NCBI GenBank assembly: GCA_030066475.1
Contig: JASJBO010000189.1
Coordinates: 1 to 17,055, forward strand
Direction of reading: 5' to 3'
Source of the DNA: Myxococcota bacterium
GTDB lineage: Bacteria; Myxococcota_A; UBA9160; PR03
DNA: 17,055 bases
Within the stretch, counting starts at the first letter, position 1. Every line of letters begins with the position of its first letter. The position numbers and the translations under genes were made by a program. Shown one piece after another: positions 15,801 through 17,055 of the stretch. The notes below the pieces were generated by a model. That model was not told the DNA's origin, searched no databases, and saw only the letters and a program-made list of their open reading frames with translations.

Positions 15801-17055
15801 TCGACAGCCTGAAGTTCGACCTGGTCGGCGGACTGATCCAGGGCGCCGACCTGATGAACGGGCTGACTTCGCTGATCGACCTGGCCGTGGAGGCCGGAGC
15901 CGGCGGACCGGTGTCGTGGCTCGGCAAGGCGCTGCAGGTGACCGTGCCGATCGGCCTCGCCCAGCTCCTGGAGTTCGAGGTCGGCCCGGTGGCGGCGAGC
16001 ACGCGCGAGCAGGCCGTGACCGAGGACGCGGTGATCCGGGTCTCCAACTCGCTCAGCCTGACGTCTCTGGCCGGACAGGTCACCGCGAAGGCGCCCGGCA
16101 TCTCGATGGTGCAGGCGACCTTCCACGCCGAGTGCATGGGCGAGGCGACCGACGGGGTCGTCGTGGTGGTGGGTCCGGAGCTGACGGCCGTCGACATCCG
16201 CAACGAGAGCTACCTGCCCGAGGAGCCGCTGGCGGTCGACCGCTGCGAGATGCCGCCGCAGCGCGATGCGTCGGTCGTCGGCCTGGTGTCGATGCCGAAC
16301 CTGAACCGCACGGTCGCGTTCGACGGGATCGGTGCCGGTGGCGCCGAGCTGCTCGAGATCGTCGACAACCTCCTGCCGGAGACCGGATTCAGCGTGGCGA
16401 TCCCGCCGCTCGCGACGGTGTCGCCCGCCAGCGGGACCTACGAGGGCGGTCCGTTCCTGCTCGACTTCTCGTTCACCCTGGACGTGGGGACGCCGTCGAT
16501 CACGCTGGACCGCTTCCGGGTGCAGTTCCCGGTGCCCGAGCTGCTGCCCCTTGCCGACCAGGCCTGGACGGAGGCGCCCGGCACCTTCTTCGACGTCGAC
16601 CCGGGCAGCGGCGAGCTGACCGGGACCTCGCAGGGCCTGGACGCCGTCGCGGTGGACGTCTGCCTCGCCTTCGCCGGCTTCAACCAGACCGACCTCAACG
16701 GCGTCGACGTCACCGATTGTCCTGGCGAGGGCGAGGGTGAAGGCGAGGGAGAAGGTGAGGGCGAGGGAGAGGGCGAAGGCGAGGGTGAGGGCGAAGGCGA
16801 GGGCGAAGGCGAAGGCGAGGGCGAAGGAGAAGGAGAAGCGTTCTGCGGCGACGATCGCGTGAACCGGCCCGACGAGGAGTGCGACGGGACCGACGACGCG
16901 ATGTGCCCCGGCAGCTGCGACATGTTCTGCCAGTGCCCGCCTGGTGAGGGAGAAGGCGAAGGAGAGGGCGAGGGCGAGGGCGAAGGAGAAGGCGAAGGCG
17001 AAGGCGAGGGCGAGGGCGAAGGCGAAGGAGAAGGCGAGGGCGAGGGCGAGGGCGA
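818..17055 (+). CDS. Giant multidomain Ig-like surface lipoprotein with disulfide repeats and GE linkers (C-terminus outside window)
   Basis: One frame is open from the GTG at 818 to the window end, giving more than 5,412 residues. The start is chosen because it gives a compact lipoprotein signal, MRLLLLAAALVSTGC. There is no good Shine-Dalgarno sequence within 15 nt (the nearest is CGAGG at 796-800). The frame is open further upstream, where only GTG 530 and TTG 548/674 were noted and the translation is non-protein-like. Position +2 after the lipid Cys is Glu, not Asp, so outer-membrane sorting by the Lol pathway is likely. Domains in order: N-terminal module (16-562), Ig/Big_5 array (about 564-2158), carboxypeptidase-regulatory-like pair (2160-2495), unknown (2496-2778), Ig/BIG2/IPT (2781-3138), partly helical unknown (3139-3662), IPT-like with Cys (3668-3892), YVTN-like propeller (3898-4340), Ig-like (4345-4633), five Cys repeats (4635-4813), unknown (4814-5302), (GE)19, sixth Cys repeat, second GE array. 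No catalytic domain was recognised. Likely an extracellular structural or adhesive protein; specific function unknown. Confidence 0.93.
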   Translation, partial: MRLLLLAAALVSTGCEELFGIPPDQLPARTGGFVDAGPVAAGIVRASELAAPNAEVGLGAIENGTFLVLMAGAPGTVVLEVGEGRYRDLATGADRDLAGAATPLRTVVEGVEPGAVLSELAITPVTSVVALRVLAGEPVAGARAAVTAALGLSGGSLPPPARLGRDDFDAVGDAFQHARLIGGLSYAAASLPSITLWDLVLVLAGDAGAQARTGLDEAAAVAAVLAGIDAYRAAVRQSIVFKRDPVASPAACVEVELARGTRGSPERVAYDVRLRHDGLAPLFAPVELRVAPSDASIPIVADDGSTGARAVFRSDAALPAGETLVFPVELRNPDRTPLDLDTEVFGRAAPAPQALPELAVEVVEIAREVGGRRVRLRVTNEGDATVFGPLVVRVDELRPFWVGERPGDDVLRAGARLPLAASARLAPGETVETEDLRIADPANLLVRVAAVALGFRSRLLQDASGLAALSVARDPGAGRYDVEVRNASPYHLAGPLLVVLGALEPAGTQLVTAPDGRLADCRPVFRLDADLDPGEAVALALDLDADDASFPVLLLGRVDPVGVDDTPPVLSLLEPQDGARTTGDEVVVRGSVDDPAAAVTINGAEAALADGQFELALALVEGPNPIEVLAIDPAGNRARVALTVVRDTTGPALAVAVPAPDAVVDLARLPVQGRAPDGSGLDAVLVNGVEATLDAERFLLLVALAPGANALVVVARDGLGNETRVELAVNRAVGDTAGPLIVVEQPLDGARVRLAEIPVTGRVADAGALDADAPLTLDGAPLALAGGRFATTRVLAEGANALRLVARDALGNESTRVVTVTRDTTPPAAPAVDAVTPASPTRADRVVLTGRAEPGARVEAEGGAASAGAAAAADGSFSLAVFLRRDAENRLRVHATDAVGNRGPAAVVPVFQDATAPRVSLVSPAADSRVPAGSIAVALRVEDVGGLAAVAVNGTPAEPIGGGLHVARLTTGPGPLLLSARAEDEAGNVGSASAAVEVVEPGAEDTDPPIVEIVTPSAGPVADTAVPVTALVFDASALDRVVVVAADFSEAACSGGVCSASATIAASGSTAIEVRATDAAGLVGTASVVVSPDDGPPAAPVLAPLASPTREPRVIVRGSAEPGARVRVTGGRSPASTTAGSDGAFALAVELLLDASQTLAVVATDPVGNESAAATAVVVHDGVAPGVIASTPAGGEQGVAGDTAIEIGWSEPLAPGSVPEAVSLAVGPNAVPASVTLRADGRTLEVAPAAALPDDAVVELSAFATVTDLAGNAPAGPFTLRFRTVDTGAPAPPVLAPAPPAATREELLFLSGTAEPAALIEVTGGAALATAGVAPDGSFRLDVPLAVNAINQLEVVAVDASANRSEPTQVAVRQDRAAPVASFTPAPGTEAVDPATDLRVEFGETVALPTLAGKLRLRLAGQDLGGATLPDADARGARFAPDAPLRAGASYTLVLLPGVQDAVGNVAEDEARSEFRVRSVVSVAEPAIDAVEPASPTSASEVELSGTAGAGLTVLAEGPGGSAQGPVAVDGSWRLALALAADTTQTLAVRARDAEGNQSPAATVTVVQDGTAPRVEETLPSDGATARPGTTIAASFSEAIAVDSLDGNFALRAQDGSVLPGTVALSGGGRTAVFDPAAGLAPDASYTLEIGAGVRDAAGNELGTAVRVAFRTGADDRIPERPRLDPIASPTAESEVVVAGSAFPGDLVLVTGGDAPAGADVGGDGRFAVSVLLRAGASNVLVVTARNPANDATAASSVTVVQDAEPPRLELEGPADGIVIPSDRVPVSGRVSDDSGIASLEVDGRVVAVSDGRFEDVVFLDAGPNAIRVAATDRAGNTSELERTVIVEPADPGAIDRSAPRVTILEPAEGALVGRRVAVRGTVFDESLITSVNANGTAARLDASGRFETEVELSPGETLIAVTAVDRPYPTGLEPNERNEFLDPDGNPIEPNVGTAMVQVVVDATPPALALDPVPDTTDQLSLLLTGTTEPGARVTVSGGAGASSALADAGDGAFEVPAALRPESRNVLLIGAEDARGNRAVPLDRTVTHAATGPSVVRLEPADGAVDVDPQRVVRVTFSDPLDPASVGPGSVTAADRLAGVPGTVALSAGGSVLSFTPLEPFAPGADVVVLVDAGLRDRDGLALGRDVVGRFAVAPAATALSGLVITPAGAPIEGARVRVLGTELETGTSALGNFRLTGVPAGARTLEVDGSGVAGGGPFSSLTRDVQVEAERTNALSRPVILTPIDAASAQRVEGANDQRLRFAGSLADFELEIFAESATFPDGKGNGFVTATAIDPSAVPGRLPDGSIPSVLVNLEPSGTRFEPPCAVQFPNRTGLPPGTSVRIFSFEGAVSDFEELCGGVVSEDGTTVVSNEPCVEHFSFVGFFPESSGGFDPPAAARAFLTGRVVDAAGDGIEGVLVDVAASESQVRTDADGRYRLPLPSRNFFALRVFALVPTSLSSESGEAQLAAYQSEPVAPAETGTTEVPDIVVDRVFLAGDVSLVNEAGRFVELGGATSFDGFGRLAQLAASEAAEIRVAVLAADARGGFDPTPIAELRAAFDPLGMAAVSHYLATLAGAVDAADGTVPVRPGELLRIVGYAPDAGYVGWTDVRVPAGAAGSDLRADLVLRPPELGLAVRRAFFDAAGERVTEAVPHRGRVTNADPYLEIATRFTVGGESPPELPDLALAGRLDMTSNRGEISVPFSVPPGERTRVLDLRAAFPVEIDSAELPRVVRQGFVQAATRARFAATRALPLEVLDVDAPGPVDRFEFDVVNITATPPDARGDSLVSGVADTAEPGSLVTLVNLATQVPVFADASAEGGFEAPVPAQSGDRIRVLFTDVAGQGDVVVVEVPEAFDPNFDPVVRLVADPPSVLLRAVGDRVRVGALGLTQSGAGTVISSDELDYLPGNPAVVDVDRDGVVVARGVGTSFVELRVGALSARTTVVVEPAPTPTVFLDEIAADYGETIGRATGRGRAGDTVVLSGSGFLDDPFAHDVSFGGVSGEILGGDDGQLLVRVPVGARTGPVQVTGDGVLSDGIFFEVVEGPVLTRYEPLQVRAGDTLRLFGVGFDDDSAANRVLFQDEGLGLAETEELVSAVEPGALVLVMPDLPVSPTARVVVDDVESNRLTLNLMAPLVLQVALPPGLGLAPEDVTVEAGFHSEGVPGPDGSFEVDLARGVPTLLAARDTSGRLLLLGVGDARSPLARELSARSTANTLVYLAIGLSGLPPDAFESLLEVIDGQTGPLAQIIADGLAVDPDFLADGDDPALATALADAVEASLDAAVAFVESLGPVATRRFLERSSLFARLHHLLVPVAHAQSTTPPNIPEMVIPNQYQSGLGITQLGTAEIEVTNERFRYASASIEKPGTGSSTLLMPHLQIGSVLQGVRNWVDPARPIPSTIAGIPQFFLNGFPVPTKLKPAMPLEINGGPYRMELIGPSFDISLEPLPAGAFDFQSDFFDAREQLEAYLITSGATLINNVLFPAFEFMAGFRVGGDKAKKAIDRWKGLLGKIKSAANSLQTQGPAALAFVQNADSQVVIDLFRNFAVDLDASKLLAGLVEQYAKERLRGSVVISNPGGASVTITATEVVNALFADFTSGGTGNVQQLLESKVLAFLSATGPWRAVSAVLGRVRALIALANFSKALYDLTRSRPFEEFSFSITLADAIGITPSVATAEDVEAGTVTAVIRGRGFNTDVQSYIQNTELGLAPNVPIRACESEVPPQTLEAFRSVASGGGALGGGGGVVTACQSLADLYDLGRRNYIAFKAKPGPNTAADSYVLAPVTSITCQGVPSCAQAVPSTVIELSINVPTNAYTGELLIRNKRQRRKDLFFTVEEDIQGIKAFVTNRVGRNGARPGSITVVEVDFCKTTDGTGCTPEITSPRFGGASFVEYPGQVPWSIDIHRDTLTGYVVDSVESKVYRIDTRAQKPLPGPIAVGAVPLDVAVSPSGHLVLVTSIDNTVTAIDARAWRKLRTIPINLPEGGGASGAFEGLSIDFRPDSRYAYALFTQAGIQGEQRGYIATIDTDEEARPPDTFLTVTDLQLVPNMDEPAVFRVKDEINAWVVSKGKKGTVGAPGAIFDAHFDMSKYSITGSSPFLVGQFSDTVETEDESFIAPGRNLDLALYGPIDIGFQPGNGFFGFMPMFHSGNVGILTTNFNFPDSSRLREYVFAGTRSDFRVTYVPAFEEVRDAQHHIVALLMPFRLVPTLKKELVNDLSLPRRVDVSQNGEFALVTRFRGSGTGDAILVVADGVRQVALHSYQNPTDVDDLGNIPIECLGLHVSQLFDPNRQQGFINRCGALLWDPDGLSSPGAVPLTVPSIDGLGVGRNPEDVAIEPIIGIVDPDWGSCLAGKFDILAAGTEDLGGDGTVSYNLAQATFGGVVRSQFNFAGNPDDGWRTEVDLQAPAPVADGEYELRVTGDILNQDEAETRIKVYVDQVPPRLTSTDPRDEACVDSTFTLKATYDPGGSTTIPCNRIRECELLINGAGVQLVFDPENNVCEFEDIDPQRFDARMDITLIARDQAGNEVIDDMVLFRPEAALSGPVSAPVGTTVEIVASGVPPRGFYAFSAGGSYSSFDVRQTGRRVGDNLVGRARKTGPPVPGYSTVNAELRGPGAMCQSLVLDPLQIRWYGCGDGMIDPGEQCDGSNDTACPGRCQSDCTCPVPPPPPFCGDGAINQPFPAEQCDGSDDAACPGQCLPNCTCGVPPQGPECGDNQVNQSSEQCDRADDSMCPGRCTPDCACIPRVCGDAVVDSPPEECDNGDRNANAPNACRLTCLLPACGDGIVDDAEPWLEDCDDGNTEDGDSCPSTCMYDIRLAPRIIVGLCGTERRPILVEEVATGRDITDDPNTEYDWIGRRLSPALLDPVIDYFNQNVLQGQFDFSIVPIDVDKDNKEIVFLDPSRVGVNVLVARNGDEVTNYAFVASGLKLLEARSIEIGPRSIATGALSLLTERIDQRFQTELTDDLPMILFPPGGPFCDGTFDTLGTTGLIGLDSLKFDLVGGLIQGADLMNGLTSLIDLAVEAGAGGPVSWLGKALQVTVPIGLAQLLEFEVGPVAASTREQAVTEDAVIRVSNSLSLTSLAGQVTAKAPGISMVQATFHAECMGEATDGVVVVVGPELTAVDIRNESYLPEEPLAVDRCEMPPQRDASVVGLVSMPNLNRTVAFDGIGAGGAELLEIVDNLLPETGFSVAIPPLATVSPASGTYEGGPFLLDFSFTLDVGTPSITLDRFRVQFPVPELLPLADQAWTEAPGTFFDVDPGSGELTGTSQGLDAVAVDVCLAFAGFNQTDLNGVDVTDCPGEGEGEGEGEGEGEGEGEGEGEGEGEGEGEGEGEGEGEAFCGDDRVNRPDEECDGTDDAMCPGSCDMFCQCPPGEGEGEGEGEGEGEGEGEGEGEGEGEGEGEGEGEGEG
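863..2503 (+). other. N-terminal module plus beta-sandwich-like repeats of the giant lipoprotein
   Basis: Residues 16-562. The first part has a YRDLATG motif (86-92), then LRTVVEGVEPG, then ITPVTS (122-127) followed by a helix ending in ALGLSGG. This order (Y-x-D-x-ATG, L-R-x-V-V, I-T-P-x-T, A-x-x-x-LGL) resembles a module often seen at the N-terminus of large bacterial lipoproteins; no precise domain name can be given. About three beta-sandwich-like segments follow, with recurring phrases (YDVRLRHDGLAPLF, VRLRVTNEGDATVFG, YDVEVRNASPYHLAG) and later LxPGExV turns. These look like CARDB-type domains, which is inferred from pattern only. Confidence 0.6.
2507..7290 (+). other. Tandem bacterial Ig-like domain array with interleaved Big_5 domains
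   Basis: Residues 564 to about 2158 form about 13 Ig-like domains, most opening with D-x-T-x-P-P or a variant and ending in ExxAxDxxGNxS-type strands (for example at 2507, 2756, 3018, 3284, 3551, 3830, 4100, 4682, 5264, 5846, 6105, 6390 and 6700). One subtype carries SPTxxxxVxxxGxAEPGAxVxVxGG (starts 3284, 4100, 4682, 5264, 5846, 6700). Another has VxGRVxDxSGIxSLxVxG. Four Big_5-like domains (about 4361, 4945, 5521 and 6975) contain a phrase such as FSEAI or FSDPL, LxPxAxYTL and, in the first three, xxxGN. Such arrays build long stiff stalks in cell-surface proteins. Boundaries are approximate. Confidence 0.85.
4100..5845 (+). repeat. Three 194-codon Ig+Big_5 supermodules, with the Ig half of a fourth following
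   Basis: The landmark Thr codon of SPT/AAT occurs at 4142, 4724, 5306 and 5888, and the landmark Gly of GSAEP/GTAEP/GTAGA/GSAFP at 4169, 4751, 5333 and 5915. Every interval is exactly 582 nt. The Big_5 Glu (4448, 5027, 5609) and Asn (4631, 5210, 5795) landmarks shift by one codon, and these shifts cancel. Unit starts are therefore 4100, 4682 and 5264, and the fourth Ig begins at 5846. Nucleotide similarity is low, so this is a protein-level repeat. Confidence 0.8.
7295..8300 (+). other. Two carboxypeptidase-regulatory-like domains flanking a beta-rich, possibly ZU5-like module
   Basis: Around residues 2160-2245, LSGLVITPAGAPIEGARVRV followed by GNFRLTGVPAGARTLEV is the usual pattern of a carboxypeptidase regulatory-like (transthyretin-like) beta-sandwich. 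A second copy lies at residues 2403-2495 (LTGRVVDAAGDGIEGVLVDV, then TDADGRYRLPLP). Between them a roughly 150-residue part has GFVTATAIDPSAVPGRLPDG, FEPPCAVQFPN and LPPGTSVRIFSF, the wording of beta-rich modules with a P-P-G-T turn found in large surface proteins. The ZU5-like assignment of that middle part is tentative. Confidence 0.6.
8304..9150 (+). other. Unrecognised region of the giant lipoprotein
   Basis: Residues 2496-2778 match no family I can name. The sequence is mostly beta-type with a short helix (MAAVSHYLATLAGAV) and a segment ending PVEIDSAELPRVVRQGF. It keeps the same codon use as its neighbours and reads without interruption, so it is protein, not a gap between genes. Confidence 0.4.
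9157..10230 (+). other. Ig-like, BIG2-like and two IPT/TIG-like domains
   Basis: An Ig-like unit (from SLVSGVADTAEPGSLVTLVN, residue about 2781) repeats the AEPG phrase of the main array. A BIG2-like unit follows (about 2868-2950), with VVDVDRDGVVVARGVGTSFV, matching the a-G-x-a-x-a-x-G-x-t pattern of that family. Two IPT/TIG-like units then read GDTVVLSGSGFLDD...VSFGG (about 2954-3046) and GDTLRLFGVGFDDDSAANRV (about 3049-3138), each with the G-x-G-F turn before a loop. All are extracellular beta-sandwich types. Confidence 0.6.
10232..11800 (+). other. Partly helical unknown region with a STAN motif and an internal AHA-Q site
   Basis: Residues 3139-3662. First comes a beta part, then ELSARSTANTLVYLAIGLSG followed by several predicted helices (LLEVIDGQTGPLAQIIADGL, ALADAVEASLDAAVAFVESL). 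This S-A-x-S-T-A then helix arrangement recurs in large bacterial lipoproteins, although it has no name I can give. Residues 3296-3322 then read like an export signal ending VPVAHA-Q. A further stretch includes a Lys/Arg-rich amphipathic helix (DKAKKAIDRWKGLLGKIKSA, about residues 3500-3520). Function unknown. Confidence 0.4.
11819..12490 (+). other. IPT/TIG-like region with cysteines and a poly-Gly loop
   Basis: Residues 3668-3892. GTVTAVIRGRGFNTDVQSYI has the IPT/TIG G-x-G-F turn. It is interrupted by an insertion with ACESEVPPQ, a Gly-rich stretch (SGGGALGGGGG) and VTACQSL, then ends with strands such as NAYTGELLIRNKRQRRKDLF. Paired Cys codons (in ITCQG, PSCAQ and later VDFCK, GCTPE) suggest disulfides in an oxidising compartment. 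It may be a decorated third IPT domain. Confidence 0.4.
12509..13840 (+). other. YVTN-type beta-propeller-like region
   Basis: Residues about 3898-4340. Blade-like repeats include SKVYRIDTR...PIAVGAVPLDVAVSPSG, HLVLVTSIDNTVTAID, LSIDFRPDSRYAYALF...GYIATIDTD and RRVDVSQNGEFALVTR. The phrase VGxxPxxVAVSPxG followed by N-T-V-x-x-I-D is characteristic of YVTN/NHL-like propellers. Fewer than seven clear blades can be seen, with a long insertion (about 12970-13470), so the fold may be incomplete or divergent. Confidence 0.6.
13850..14716 (+). other. Ig-like domains with cysteines preceding the disulfide repeats
   Basis: Residues 4345-4633. A beta segment (ADGEYELRVTGDILNQDEA) leads into an Ig-like unit opening VDQVPPRLTSTDPRDEACVD and closing DITLIARDQAGNEVIDD, again the strand pattern of the main array. 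Its cysteines (EACVD, IPCNR, RECEL, NVCEF) are unusual for the earlier Ig domains. A last beta unit (GTTVEIVASGVPPRGFYAFS) leads to the Cys repeats. Confidence 0.5.
14720..15256 (+). other. Five tandem Myxococcus-type cysteine-rich disulfide repeats
   Basis: Units begin at Cys codons 14720, 14834, 14957, 15062 and 15164 with CGDGMID, CGDGAIN, CGDNQVN, CGDAVVD and CGDGIVD. The first three share a tail of the form CDG/R-x-x-D-x-x-CPGxC-x4-C-x-C. The last two are closer to the classic ECDNGD / DCDDGNTEDGDSC form. A PVPPPPPF spacer separates units 1 and 2. The family (TIGR02232/DUF4215-like) is typical of secreted and surface proteins of myxobacteria and relatives and is taken to be stabilised by disulfides. 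Confidence 0.88.
15257..16720 (+). other. Unrecognised globular region between the Cys repeats
   Basis: Residues 4814-5301. Parts look like large beta modules (IVPIDVDKDNKEIVFLDPSR; APGISMVQATF resembles the last strands of a BIG2 domain). A helical stretch runs from about 15810 to 15980 (DLVGGLIQGADLMNGLTSLI and GKALQVTVPIGLAQLLEFEV). It contains several isolated Cys residues (GLCGT, PFCDG, AECMG, DRCEM, DVCLA, TDCP). I cannot assign a family. Confidence 0.4.
16724..16837 (+). repeat. (Gly-Glu)19 linker, first array
   Basis: Nineteen consecutive Gly-Glu dipeptides (38 codons, residues 5303-5340) follow TDCP and end at AFCGDD. The hexanucleotide unit is degenerate: Gly is GGC 12 times, GGA 4 and GGT 3; Glu is GAG 10 and GAA 9. 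The product is a flexible or extended, strongly acidic linker. Such GE linkers beside Cys-rich repeats are seen in surface proteins of several bacterial groups. Confidence 0.95.
16844..16936 (+). other. Sixth cysteine-rich disulfide repeat, between the two GE arrays
   Basis: Residues 5343-5373 begin CGDDRVNRPDEECDG and continue with DDAMCPGSC then C-x-C. It matches units 1-3 of the main cluster (CPGxC tail) rather than units 4-5. It sits alone between two acidic linkers, about 530 residues after the other repeats. Confidence 0.85.
16943..17055 (+). repeat. (Gly-Glu)n linker, second array, cut by window end
   Basis: Eighteen complete Gly-Glu pairs plus a Gly codon and two more bases run to the edge, following CQCPP. 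Codons are again mixed: in the 18 pairs Glu is GAA 9 and GAG 9, and Gly is mostly GGC with four GGA and one GGT. The true length and what follows are outside the window. Confidence 0.95.

Noticed and set aside
680..16126. Minus-strand open frame of about 5,150 codons
   Set aside because: It lies antisense to the lipoprotein gene. Its translation is a monotonous Arg/Asp/Ala/Val/His mixture without any domain, while the plus-strand frame gives clear families. It is explained by codon bias.
3973..16740. Plus-strand open frame in another register (about 4,255 codons)
   Set aside because: Arg/Gly/Ala-rich with no motif; it is the shifted frame of the real gene, in which the Cys repeats and Ig domains are lost.
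16724..17055. Short direct repeats resembling a CRISPR array or minisatellite
   Set aside because: The 6-bp units have no spacers and keep frame as Gly-Glu codons; they are protein-coding low-complexity linkers. The antisense Ser-Pro reading of the same DNA is a shadow.

Overview
This is a very GC-rich window of a bacterial chromosome or metagenomic contig. It holds only two genes, which diverge from a roughly 430-bp intergenic region, and both run off the ends. On the minus strand (1-387) is the start of a nitrous oxide reductase of the clade II type (nosZ). On the plus strand, from a GTG at 818 to beyond the right edge, is a single giant gene encoding a lipoprotein of more than 5,412 residues. 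One reading frame stays open for the whole 16.2 kb and supplies all the recognisable protein modules. Long open frames in other registers, including one on the opposite strand of more than 15 kb, are by-products of the extreme G/C-ending codon use.

The combination of high GC, Myxococcus-type cysteine-rich disulfide repeats (CGDGxxDxxEQCDxG...), acidic (Gly-Glu)n linkers and a clade II NosZ suggests an environmental 'deltaproteobacterial' lineage, for example Myxococcota, Binatota/Desulfobacterota-like groups or relatives. This is inference; nothing here fixes the taxon.

Layout of the giant protein, N to C: a lipoprotein signal peptide (MRLLLLAAALVSTGC, acylated Cys15); an N-terminal module with a YRDLATG motif and an ITPVTS motif, followed by beta-sandwich-like repeats; a long tandem array of bacterial Ig-like domains (about 2507-7290) in which Big_5-type domains are interleaved; carboxypeptidase-regulatory-like domains with a beta-rich, possibly ZU5-like module between them; an unrecognised region; a further Ig, BIG2-like and IPT/TIG stretch; a partly helical unknown region containing a signal-peptidase-like site; a YVTN-type beta-propeller-like part; a Cys-containing Ig-like part; five clustered disulfide repeats; an unrecognised globular part; and finally (GE)19, a sixth disulfide repeat and a second (GE) array cut by the window end.

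The most notable structural signal is inside the Ig array. An Ig plus Big_5 two-domain unit recurs with landmark residues spaced exactly 582 nt (194 codons) apart over three consecutive intervals, although the copies have diverged strongly in sequence. Other points worth attention are the synonymous-codon mixing in the GE arrays, the two sub-classes of cysteine repeat, the internal AHA-Q site that looks like a fusion scar, and a perfect 7-bp-arm dyad in the intergenic region. No functional link between NosZ (periplasmic N2O respiration) and the surface lipoprotein is visible beyond their divergent placement.
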